From UMGS1840 sp045661305 (GTDB lineage Bacteria > Bacillota > Clostridia > UMGS1840): 11,857 nt of DNA. The notes beneath the pieces were generated by a model. That model was not told where the DNA came from. It saw only the letters and a list, made by a program, of their open reading frames with translations, and did no database searches. Each line of letters begins with the position of its first letter. The stretch's first letter is position 1. The stretch spans positions 1-11,857 of the forward strand of contig JAZRFJ010000024.1 of the NCBI GenBank assembly GCA_045661305.1, read 5' to 3'. Shown piece by piece: positions 5,976 through 11,857 of this stretch. The position numbers and the translations under genes were made by a program.

Positions 5976-7319
5976 CTAAAACTTTTTACCACCCATAAGG
6001 CCTTTGAATTTCTTTGCGAATTTTTTGTTATTCTTAAATTCTTTTATCATTTTGTTCATCATTTCAAATTCTTTTATCATCTGATTGATGTCCTGGAGCG
6101 TAGTTCCGCTACCTAAGGCAATTCTTTTCTTTCTTGAAAATGACATCAATTTAGGATTTTCTCTTTCTTCTTGTGTCATAGAAAGAATTATTGCCTCACT
6201 TCTTGTAAATTTCTTTTCGTCTATGTTTGCTCCGTCAATAGCTTTTTTGTCTATTCCGGGCATATAGCCAAGCAAATCCTTAATTGAGCCCATTTTTTTA
6301 ATCTGTGCAATCTGGTCAAGATAATCCGAAAAATCCATTCCGGCATTCTGCCTTAATTTTTCTTCAAGTTCCAAAGCTTTCTTTTCGTCAACTTCCTGTT
6401 CTACCTTTTCAATAAGCGAAAGAACATCACCCATACCGAGTATTCTTGAAACCATTCTTTCAGGATAAAATGCCTCGATATCAGACATTTTTTCGCCTAC
6501 GCAGGAAAACTTAATCGGCTTTCCGACAACAGCTCTTACACTTAAAGCCGCACCGCCTCTTGAGTCACCGTCAAGCTTTGTTAAAACTATACCGCTAAGC
6601 TCTAAAATTTCGTCAAATGCTTTTGCACTGTTTACTGCATCCTGACCTGAAAGGGCATCTATAACAAGAAGCACCTCTGTCGGTTTTACTGTATCGTGAA
6701 TACACTTTATTTCGTCCATCATATCTTCATCAATATGAAGACGGCCCGCTGTATCGACAATTACTATATCATTAAGATTTTTTTCTGCAAAGCTGACAGC
6801 CTCTTTTGCAATTTTAACTGCATCCTTGCAATCATCAATGCTAAAAACAGGAATATTAATCTGTGCACCTAATGTTTTTAACTGATTGATTGCCGCAGGT
6901 CTGTATATATCACATGCAACAAGAAGTGGTTTTTTACCTTGTTTTCTTAAATGGAGTGCAAGCTTTGCACTTGTTGTTGTTTTACCTGCACCCTGAAGTC
7001 CTGCCATAAGAATTACTGTTGGCGGACGGTCTGCGATTACGATTTTTTCATTACCGCTTCCCATAAGGGCAATTAATTCTTCATTTACTATCTTTATAAC
7101 CGTCTGAGCAGGAGTAAGAGATTCCATAACCTCGCCTCCTACAGCTCTTTGGGTAATCTTATCTGTAAGCTCTTTTACAACCTTGAAGTTTACATCTGCC
7201 TCAAGCAAGGACAAACGGACCTGTCGCATCGCTGTTTTTACATCGTCCTGGGTAAGCTTACCTTTGCCTCTTAAAGACTTAAAAGCTTCATCAAGTCTTT
7301 CTCTTAATGAATCAAACAT
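5976..7319 (-). CDS. ffh: Signal recognition particle GTPase Ffh (SRP54)
   Basis: Protein subunit of the bacterial SRP: it binds signal sequences at the ribosome together with the 4.5S or 6S SRP RNA and delivers nascent membrane and secreted proteins to FtsY. The 447 residues are a normal length. The N domain spans about 1-90. The G domain has GLQGAGKT (107-114), DTAGR (189-193) and TKLDGD (247-252), with RILGMGDVLSLIEK (292-305) at the linker. The methionine-rich M domain (about 325-447) has the RNA-binding RKKRIALGSG (396-405) and many methionines (MNKMIKEF and around) forming the signal-sequence groove. A GGGGG run 7 bases before the ATG at 7319 serves as ribosome binding site. It follows ylxM by 15 bases. 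Confidence 0.98.
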   Translation of the reverse strand: MFDSLRERLDEAFKSLRGKGKLTQDDVKTAMRQVRLSLLEADVNFKVVKELTDKITQRAVGGEVMESLTPAQTVIKIVNEELIALMGSGNEKIVIADRPPTVILMAGLQGAGKTTTSAKLALHLRKQGKKPLLVACDIYRPAAINQLKTLGAQINIPVFSIDDCKDAVKIAKEAVSFAEKNLNDIVIVDTAGRLHIDEDMMDEIKCIHDTVKPTEVLLVIDALSGQDAVNSAKAFDEILELSGIVLTKLDGDSRGGAALSVRAVVGKPIKFSCVGEKMSDIEAFYPERMVSRILGMGDVLSLIEKVEQEVDEKKALELEEKLRQNAGMDFSDYLDQIAQIKKMGSIKDLLGYMPGIDKKAIDGANIDEKKFTRSEAIILSMTQEERENPKLMSFSRKKRIALGSGTTLQDINQMIKEFEMMNKMIKEFKNNKKFAKKFKGLMGGKKF

Positions 7320-7334
7320 CTCCGTTCCCCCTTT

Positions 7335-7655
7335 TTAAAAAATATTTTCTATAATATCAAGCTGTCTTGCAGCATCATCCATTTCCTCTTTTTCAAGATG
7401 GTTTTTCATTTTATCGCAGGCTTTTTTAAGCTGAAGTCTTTTTTCGTTTATTTTAAGTACACTTTCAAGCTTTTTTATTTTATCAGTTCCCTGTTTTATA
7501 TTCTCATGAACGCCCTGCCTTGAAATCTCCAAATCCTCACCGATTTCAGCTAAGGAGTAATCGTTATTATAAAAAAGCTCCATTGATATTCTCTGCTTTT
7601 CGGTAAGAAGCTCGCCATAGATATCCAAAAGTACAGTCATATTTACATCTATCAC
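7335..7655 (-). CDS. ylxM: YlxM family HTH protein, SRP-associated (GTG start)
   Basis: Small putative DNA-binding protein (UPF0122) encoded next to ffh across Firmicutes; in streptococci it has been reported to modulate SRP GTPase activity, otherwise its role is unsettled. It has a sigma-factor-region-4-like helix-turn-helix at about 33-56 (YSLAEIGEDLEISRQGVHEN) preceded by the family signature LLDIYGELLTEKQR, and a charged helical C-terminus likely to form a coiled coil. The longest frame begins at GTG 7664, but that codon overlaps the GGAGG ribosome binding site (7664-7668). GTG at 7655 is 8 bases after the site and gives MIDVNMTVLLDIYGELL, 106 residues, matching usual N-termini; the ATG at 7640 is too far away. 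It is the first gene of the operon, about 62 bases after the predicted transcript start. Confidence 0.92.
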   Translation of the reverse strand: MIDVNMTVLLDIYGELLTEKQRISMELFYNNDYSLAEIGEDLEISRQGVHENIKQGTDKIKKLESVLKINEKRLQLKKACDKMKNHLEKEEMDDAARQLDIIENIF

Positions 7656-7663
7656 AAAAAGCA

Positions 7664-7668
7664 CCTCC
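7664..7668 (-). promoter_or_regulatory. Ribosome binding site deciding the ylxM GTG start
   Basis: GGAGG ends on the first base of the in-frame GTG at 7664, so that codon cannot be the start. The spacing to GTG at 7655 is 8 bases, ideal; to ATG at 7640 it is 23. Confidence 0.8.
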
Positions 7669-7723
7669 CAATATCAACAAAAAACAGCCCCGCTATCAAT
7701 AAAAAACTCTTGACACTCAAAGT

Positions 7724-7752
7724 ATTATACTACAATTATCCCTTGTTGTCAA
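7724..7752 (-). promoter_or_regulatory. Consensus sigma-A promoter of the ylxM-ffh-...-leuS operon
   Basis: TTGACA (7752-7747), a 17-base spacer, then TATAAT (7729-7724): both hexamers and the spacing are at consensus. The expected transcript start is near 7717, giving a leader of about 62 bases to the ylxM start. It is the only strong promoter I found in the window and drives ten genes. It lies about 60 bases past the terminator of the preceding cluster. Confidence 0.9.
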
Positions 7753-7753
7753 T

Positions 7754-7788
7754 AGTTTTTTTAATTTTGTGTAAAGTTTTTTTAATTT
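7754..7788 (-). repeat. Two 14-base A-tract direct repeats with 21-base period upstream of the -35 box (UP-element-like)
   Basis: AAATTAAAAAAACT occurs at 7788-7775 and again at 7767-7754, exactly 21 bases apart, about two helical turns. The seven bases after each copy are also similar (TTACACA against ATTGACA, the latter containing the -35), so this looks like an imperfect tandem duplication of the -35 region. Phased A-tracts immediately upstream of -35 are typical of UP elements that bind the RNA polymerase alpha C-terminal domains. Confidence 0.7.
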
Positions 7789-7792
7789 ACAC
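7769..7792. promoter_or_regulatory. Perfect 7-base inverted repeat GTGTAAA-N10-TTTACAC, possible operator
   Basis: GTGTAAA and TTTACAC are separated by 10 bases and centred about 64 bases before the predicted transcript start of the ylxM operon. The spacing of arm centres (17 bases) is a little under two helical turns, as for some dimeric regulators. It overlaps the distal A-tract repeat. No regulator can be named from the sequence. Confidence 0.4.
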
Positions 7793-7810
7793 TCTTTTGG
7801 TATTAAAAAG

Positions 7811-7845
7811 AAGAAAAAACTGCGACTGACAATCAATCGCAGTTT
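7811..7845 (-). terminator. Intrinsic terminator of the iorA-iorB-paaK-ACT cluster
   Basis: AAACTGCGATTGA (7845-7833) pairs with TCAGTCGCAGTTT (7829-7817) in a 13-base-pair stem with one G-T pair and a TTG loop, followed by TTTTTTCTT. It begins 12 bases after the stop of the ACT-domain gene. The long stem, tight loop and T-run make it a strong Rho-independent terminator, separating the cluster from the ylxM operon promoter. Confidence 0.93.
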
Positions 7846-7857
7846 CGTAATCTATTA

Positions 7858-8295
7858 TTATATATTCTTGTAAATGTCATTCAAATCAATTACAGTAACA
7901 TGCTCATCTTCCTCTAAAACCTTTTGGGTTTTAACAAGGTCATCAGTTTTGAATACCATAAGTGCTTTGCCCTCTTTTTTACCTACAAAGGCATACATAT
8001 ATTCAATAGTGATATTAGCTTTTGTCAATGTCGCAAGAACCTCAGAAAGACCACCCGGTGTATCGTCTATTGCAAGTGCAATAACATCTGTTGACTTAAC
8101 AGCAACACCATGCTCTTTTAAAGCATCAATTGCAACATCAGGCTTATCAACAATTACTCTTAAAATACCAAAATCCGTGGTATCAGCTATCGAAAGAGCA
8201 CTTATATCAACCTTGCTTTCTCCAAGAACATCAATGATGCTTGAAAGTCTGCCAACCTTATTTTCAACGAAAATTGAAATCTGTTTTATTAACAT
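7858..8295 (-). CDS. Tandem ACT-domain protein, probable amino-acid-responsive regulator of the ior/paaK cluster
   Basis: A 145-residue soluble protein built of two ACT domains, about residues 3-66 and 71-140, with no other domain. The ligand-loop positions read NKVGRLSSIIDVL in the first and DTPGGLSEVLATL in the second; the latter has the classic PG pair. ACT domains bind amino acids, often aromatic ones or branched-chain ones, at dimer interfaces. Stand-alone two-ACT proteins like this are commonly found beside phenylacetate-CoA ligase and indolepyruvate oxidoreductase genes in anaerobes. A sensor of phenylalanine, tyrosine, tryptophan or their acid products is an inference from context; a direct enzyme activity is not expected. 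GGAGGAGAG sits just before the ATG, with the site adjoining the paaK stop codon (13 bases gap), so translation is likely coupled. Confidence 0.9.
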   Translation of the reverse strand: MLIKQISIFVENKVGRLSSIIDVLGESKVDISALSIADTTDFGILRVIVDKPDVAIDALKEHGVAVKSTDVIALAIDDTPGGLSEVLATLTKANITIEYMYAFVGKKEGKALMVFKTDDLVKTQKVLEEDEHVTVIDLNDIYKNI

Positions 8296-8308
8296 TTCTC
8301 TCTCCTCC

Positions 8309-9616
8309 TTATATAAGCTTTCTGTTATCTATAACTCTTTTTGCTTTGCCCTCGCTTCTTGCGATTGATTTTGGGTTTACAAGATGTACCTTTGCACCTA
8401 TTCCAAGCGTGCTTCTGAGTTTTTCAACTATCTGTCTTTCAATTTTCTCAACAGATTTTACATCGTCCGAAAGCAAGCTTTCACTCATTTCAACATTTAC
8501 ATCAAGAGTATCTGTGTTGTCAACTCTGTCAACAATAATCTGATAATTCGGAGTAATTGTATCTCCGCTTACTTTAAGTAAAACCTCTTCAATCTGTGAC
8601 GGGAATACATTTACACCTCTTATAATAAGCATATCATCTGTTCTTCCTGCCGGTTTTCTCATTCTTACATGAGTTCTTCCGCATTTACATACAGAATAAT
8701 CAAGCATACAAAGGTCCCTTGTTCTGTATCTTATAAGCGGTTGACCTTCTTTTGCTATTGTTGTAAATACAAGCTCACCAAAAGAGCCTTCAGGGAGAAC
8801 TTCTCCTGTGTCAGGGTCTATAATTTCAGCTATGCACAAATCCTCGCACACATGCATGCCTGCCTGCTCGCTACATTCATAAGCTACACCAGGTCCCATA
8901 ATTTCAGTAAGACCATAAACATCGTATGCTTTAAGTCCAAGCCCTTCTTCTATCTGATGCCTCATATCCTCTGTCCAAGGCTCTGCACCAAAAATACCTG
9001 CTTTTAATTTAAGCTGGTCTTTTACTCCCATTTCCTTGATAGCTTCAGCAAGATACATAGCATATGACGGTGTACATAAAAGATGTGTTGTTCCCAAATC
9101 ACACATAAAACGGATTTGTCTTTCAGTATTACCTGATGATGTAGGGATAACAGTTGCTCCTATTTTTTCAGCACCGCCATGTGCACCAAGACCGCCTGTA
9201 AAAAGACCGTACCCGTAAGAAACCTGAACAATGGAATTTTCGTCTCCGCCTGTTGCCGCAATCTGTCTTGCCATTGCATCTGCCCAGATATCAAGGTCAT
9301 TTCTTGTATATCCCGCAACAATCTGCTTTCCTGTTGTTCCTGATGATGCGTGTATTCTTACAATATCCTTTTTAGGTACTGCAAGAAGGTCATACGGATA
9401 GTAATCTCTTAAATCCTGTTTTGTTGTAAACGGAAGCTTTGCCAAGTCAGAAAGCTCTTTTATATCTTCAGGCTTAACTCCTGCTTTATCCATTCTTTCT
9501 CTGTACATCGGTACATTTTCATATATTCTTTTTACCTGCCATTTGAGCTTTTCAAGCTGAAGCTTTTTTATTTCTTCTCTACTCATACACTCAATAGCTT
9601 TATTAAAAATTCCCAT
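8309..9616 (-). CDS. paaK: Phenylacetate-CoA ligase family (aryl-acid:CoA ligase, AMP-forming)
   Basis: ANL-superfamily adenylating enzyme that converts an arylacetate, ATP and CoA to arylacetyl-CoA, AMP and pyrophosphate. In 435-residue numbering: P-loop-like SSGTTGKQ (91-98), YGLTEIMGPG (234-243) of the adenylate site, YRTRD (297-301), GRTDDMLIIRGVNVFPSQIEEVL (325-347) at the hinge, and a C-terminal EGKAKRVID with the likely adenylation lysine (424 or 426). The frame opens at 9658, but GGAGGG at 9623-9628 is 6 bases before ATG 9616, whose product MGIFNKAIECMSREE matches family N-termini. Position between iorB (16 bases) and the ACT gene points to phenylacetate, hydroxyphenylacetate or indoleacetate as substrates; which one cannot be read from the sequence. 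All motifs look intact. Confidence 0.94.
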   Translation of the reverse strand: MGIFNKAIECMSREEIKKLQLEKLKWQVKRIYENVPMYRERMDKAGVKPEDIKELSDLAKLPFTTKQDLRDYYPYDLLAVPKKDIVRIHASSGTTGKQIVAGYTRNDLDIWADAMARQIAATGGDENSIVQVSYGYGLFTGGLGAHGGAEKIGATVIPTSSGNTERQIRFMCDLGTTHLLCTPSYAMYLAEAIKEMGVKDQLKLKAGIFGAEPWTEDMRHQIEEGLGLKAYDVYGLTEIMGPGVAYECSEQAGMHVCEDLCIAEIIDPDTGEVLPEGSFGELVFTTIAKEGQPLIRYRTRDLCMLDYSVCKCGRTHVRMRKPAGRTDDMLIIRGVNVFPSQIEEVLLKVSGDTITPNYQIIVDRVDNTDTLDVNVEMSESLLSDDVKSVEKIERQIVEKLRSTLGIGAKVHLVNPKSIARSEGKAKRVIDNRKLI

Positions 9617-9622
9617 TTTTAT

Positions 9623-9628
9623 CCCTCC
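9623..9628 (-). promoter_or_regulatory. Ribosome binding site deciding the paaK start
   Basis: GGAGGG with 6 bases to ATG 9616. The longest frame would start at 9658, inside the end of iorB and 14 codons upstream, and would place this site inside the coding region. Confidence 0.8.
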
Positions 9629-9632
9629 GTTC

Positions 9633-10202
9633 CTATGCGTTTTGATATCCGAGTTCAAATGCTTTTTTATTGATTTCCAAGAATTTTGGTGGAACTGTGC
9701 TTTCCAAAGCCAAAATCCATTTTTCGTATTCTATTTCAGAATTTTTGGCAAGCATACCGATTAAAACAACATTAACTGCTTTTATATTACCCGCCTCTTT
9801 TGCAAATGAAAGTGCATCAACAGCAAGTAAATCCACCTTCTCTGAAAGTTTATTCTCAATATCCGACGGATATTCCATCGCACCTGTTATAACAGGCATC
9901 GGGTCAACTTTTTGTGTATTCACAATAAGCTTACCGCCTTTTTTTAAGTAAGGCAACGCTCTGTAAGCCTCCAAAAGCTCAAAAGCAAGGATAATATCCG
10001 CTTCGCCTTTATCAATTATAGGTGAATATACTTTCTCACCGTATTTTACATAAGTTACAACACTTCCACCTCTCTGGCTCATTCCGTGAACCTCCGAAAG
10101 CTTTACATCATAACCCTCTTTTATAATTGTATTTCCGAGTATTCTGCTGGCAAGAAGTGTTCCCTGTCCGCCGACACCCACTATCATAATATTCTTAGTC
10201 AT
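9633..10202 (-). CDS. iorB: Indolepyruvate ferredoxin oxidoreductase, beta subunit
   Basis: Gamma-type (POR_N-like, 2-oxoacid:acceptor oxidoreductase gamma/gamma-alpha family) small subunit of IorAB, 189 residues, a normal length. With IorA it oxidatively decarboxylates arylpyruvates made by transamination of aromatic amino acids to arylacetyl-CoA and CO2, reducing ferredoxin; the reaction can run in reverse as a reductive carboxylation. The family signature GVGGQGTLLASRILG (8-22) and the SEVHGMSQRGGSVVTYVKYG stretch are present. It starts two bases after the iorA stop and its ribosome binding site (AAGGAGG) lies in the last codons of iorA, so the two subunits are translationally coupled. Cytoplasmic: no signal peptide or membrane segment is seen. 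Confidence 0.95.
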   Translation of the reverse strand: MTKNIMIVGVGGQGTLLASRILGNTIIKEGYDVKLSEVHGMSQRGGSVVTYVKYGEKVYSPIIDKGEADIILAFELLEAYRALPYLKKGGKLIVNTQKVDPMPVITGAMEYPSDIENKLSEKVDLLAVDALSFAKEAGNIKAVNVVLIGMLAKNSEIEYEKWILALESTVPPKFLEINKKAFELGYQNA

Positions 10203-10204
10203 AA

Positions 10205-11857
10205 TTATTCGTCCTCCTTTTCTATCGCACTAAAAGGACAAAGATTTACGCAAAGTCCGCATCCGTTACACTGAGTAGCATCGATCTCAACATGGTCATC
10301 TTTCCACGATATTGCAGGACAGCCAAGTTTAAGACAAAGCTTACACTTCTTACAGTTGTCATTTATTTTGCATTTTCCTGTATATTTAACAGTTTTTAAA
10401 AGTGCACAAGGTCTTTGTGCAATTATAACTGACGGTGCCTCGCGGTTTATTTCCTCTTTTACAACCTTTTCAAAATTCTTAAGGTCAAACGGGTCTGCAA
10501 CAACAACATGTTCAATTCCTATTGATTTACAAAGTGCAACAAGATTTACCTGCTTTGTTTCTTCTTTTCTTATTGTATAGCCTGTTGTTGGATTATCCTG
10601 ATGTCCTGTCATACCTGTTATGGAGTTATCAAGAATAATAACAGTGTTGTTCCCCTTGTTGTACACAATATCAACAAGTCCCGTTATACCCGAATGCATA
10701 AAGGTAGAATCTCCGATAACTGAAACAAGCTTTTTGTTAAATTCTTCGCCTCTTGCCTTTGCCATACCGAGTGCGGCACTTACCGATGCACCCATACATA
10801 TTGTTGTATCAACGCTTTGAAGAGGTGCAACAGCACCGAGTGTATAACAGCCTATATCTCCGCTTACAACAAGACCAAGCTTTTTAAGAACATAGAATGT
10901 CCCTCTGTGCGGACAGCCTGCACACATAACAGGAGGACGAACAGGAATTTGTTCATCAAGCTGTGCAAATTCCGGGTTTTCTTCTCCGAAAATTGCTTTT
11001 TTTATCATCTGCGGAGTATATTCGCCAAGAAGTGTGAATTTTTCTTTACCTATTACTTTAACGCCTAAGCTTTTTACATATTCTTCAATAAAAGGGTCAA
11101 GCTCTTCTATGATATAAACCTCATCATTTTTATTGCAGAAATCTTTTATAAGCTTATCAGACATAGGATAAACCATTCCAAGCTTAAGATAATTTACTTT
11201 ATCTGTGAGTGCTTCTTTAGCATACATATATGAAATACCTGCTGTGATAACACCTATCTTTGCACCATTATCCTCAACCTTATTAAAATCAGATGCAAAT
11301 GCAAATTCTTCAAGCTTTTTCGTTCTTTCTTCTACAAAAACATGTCTTTTAATAGCATTTGCAGGCATCATAACATTTTTTGCAATGTTTTTTTCGTAAG
11401 GTTTAAGCTCTATATTTTCTTTTTCCTTTATTTCAACCAAGCTCTGTGAATGTGATACTCTCGTTGAAAGTCTTATAAAAACAGGAGTATCAAATTTTTC
11501 ACTTAATTCAAATGCTTTTCTTGTAAATTCCTTACATTCTTCCGAATCTGCAGGCTCAAGCATAGGTATTTTAGATGCTTTCGCGTAATGTCTTGAATCC
11601 TGTTCATTCTGTGATGAGTGCATACCCGGGTCATCAGCAACACAGAAAACAAGTCCTCCGTTAGCTCCGATATAGCTGACTGTAAAAACAGGATCAGCCA
11701 TAACATTAAGACCTACATGCTTCATACATGACATACTTCTTGCACCTGCGATTGACGCACCGATTGCAACCTCTGCCGCAACCTTTTCGTTTGGTGCCCA
11801 TTCTGCATAAATATCATCATATTTAACTATATTTTCAGTAATTTCCGTGCTTGGTGT
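10205..11857 (-). CDS. iorA: Indolepyruvate ferredoxin oxidoreductase, alpha subunit, 5' end beyond the window
   Basis: Catalytic subunit of IorAB, using thiamine diphosphate and two [4Fe-4S] clusters. The reading frame stays open to the window edge: upstream of the first in-window ATG (11734) another 41 codons read TPSTEITENIVKYDD and on, the start of the known GYPGTPSTEI region, so 11734 is not the true start and only about 30 N-terminal residues are missing. About 550 residues are visible. The thiamine diphosphate motif begins at GDSTFMHSG and ends at LDNSITGMTG; CAGCPHRG precedes it. The C-terminal ferredoxin-like part has CKKCKLCLKLGCP and CNGCGLCVNLCP, the two cluster-binding sets. The product is cytoplasmic and anaerobic in use. 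The iorB gene follows after two bases. Confidence 0.96.
   Translation of the reverse strand, partial: TPSTEITENIVKYDDIYAEWAPNEKVAAEVAIGASIAGARSMSCMKHVGLNVMADPVFTVSYIGANGGLVFCVADDPGMHSSQNEQDSRHYAKASKIPMLEPADSEECKEFTRKAFELSEKFDTPVFIRLSTRVSHSQSLVEIKEKENIELKPYEKNIAKNVMMPANAIKRHVFVEERTKKLEEFAFASDFNKVEDNGAKIGVITAGISYMYAKEALTDKVNYLKLGMVYPMSDKLIKDFCNKNDEVYIIEELDPFIEEYVKSLGVKVIGKEKFTLLGEYTPQMIKKAIFGEENPEFAQLDEQIPVRPPVMCAGCPHRGTFYVLKKLGLVVSGDIGCYTLGAVAPLQSVDTTICMGASVSAALGMAKARGEEFNKKLVSVIGDSTFMHSGITGLVDIVYNKGNNTVIILDNSITGMTGHQDNPTTGYTIRKEETKQVNLVALCKSIGIEHVVVADPFDLKNFEKVVKEEINREAPSVIIAQRPCALLKTVKYTGKCKINDNCKKCKLCLKLGCPAISWKDDHVEIDATQCNGCGLCVNLCPFSAIEKEDE

Noticed and set aside
5953..5978. TATAAT-like string after ffh as an internal promoter for rpsP.
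   Set aside because: No -35-like hexamer is found at 16-18 bases; the string is likely chance in an A/T-rich gap.
7700..7724. A small hairpin (TTGA-GTG-TCAA) followed by TTTTTT just after the ylxM promoter -10, resembling a terminator.
   Set aside because: It would lie at the very 5' end of the transcript, with a stem of only 4 to 7 weak pairs, too near the start to act as an intrinsic terminator.
7710..7736. A plus-strand TTGACA (7710-7715) with TACAAT 15 bases later, overlapping the ylxM promoter and pointing toward the ACT gene.
   Set aside because: The spacer is short and the -10 is not at consensus; no plus-strand gene follows, and TTGACA here comes from a small TTGA/TCAA repeat.
7874..8368. 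A 164-codon open frame on the plus strand, opposite the ACT gene and the end of paaK.
   Set aside because: It is the antisense shadow of two well-supported genes, has no ribosome binding site of note and no recognisable motif.
11503..11706. A 67-codon minus-strand frame inside iorA.
   Set aside because: It is in a different frame from the intact iorA coding sequence and shows no family features.
10205..11734. Reading iorA as complete from the ATG at 11734.
   Set aside because: The frame is open upstream and encodes the conserved TPSTEITE region up to the window edge, so the true start lies outside.

Overview
The window reads as chromosomal DNA of an anaerobic, low-GC member of the Bacillota, most likely a clostridial lineage. 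The grounds are the AT-rich sequence, strong Shine-Dalgarno sites, a ferredoxin-dependent 2-oxoacid oxidoreductase, a ylxM-ffh-rpsP-khpA-rimM-trmD gene order, and protein variants typical of Firmicutes. All twelve genes lie on the minus strand, so transcription runs from high to low coordinates. I see no tRNA, rRNA, CRISPR array, insertion sequence or phage gene. The only intergenic stretch of note is 7665-7857.

Region A (11857 to 7858) is an aromatic-acid cluster: iorA (start outside the window), iorB, paaK and a two-ACT-domain protein, with gaps of 2 to 16 bases. IorAB couples arylpyruvates to arylacetyl-CoA, CO2 and reduced ferredoxin. PaaK activates arylacetates to the same CoA esters with ATP. 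The ACT protein is a plausible aromatic amino-acid sensor. The unit ends in a strong intrinsic terminator at 7811-7845.

Region B (7665-7857) holds that terminator and, facing the next operon, a perfect-consensus promoter (TTGACA, 17-base spacer, TATAAT). Upstream of it lie a 21-base-period A-tract duplication and a 7-base inverted repeat.

Region C (7655 to 1) is a ten-gene translation and protein-targeting operon: ylxM, ffh, rpsP, khpA, rimM, trmD, yhbY, a nadD-yqeK fusion, rsfS and leuS (3' end outside the window). It joins two modules usually seen apart: the SRP/S16/tRNA-methylation block and the YhbY/NadD/YqeK/RsfS block. The rplS gene that often follows trmD is absent. The products act on SRP targeting, 30S maturation (S16, RimM), RNA binding (KhpA), tRNA m1G37 methylation, 50S assembly or silencing (YhbY, RsfS), NAD synthesis with nucleotide-alarmone hydrolysis, and leucine charging.

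I found no clear previously undescribed system. The most useful second-look items are the promoter architecture in region B, the hairpin between khpA and rimM, the NadD-YqeK fusion, and residue changes in two conserved motifs of TrmD. Several starts differ from the longest open frame (ylxM GTG, rimM TTG, paaK and nadD internal ATG), each decided by the ribosome binding site.
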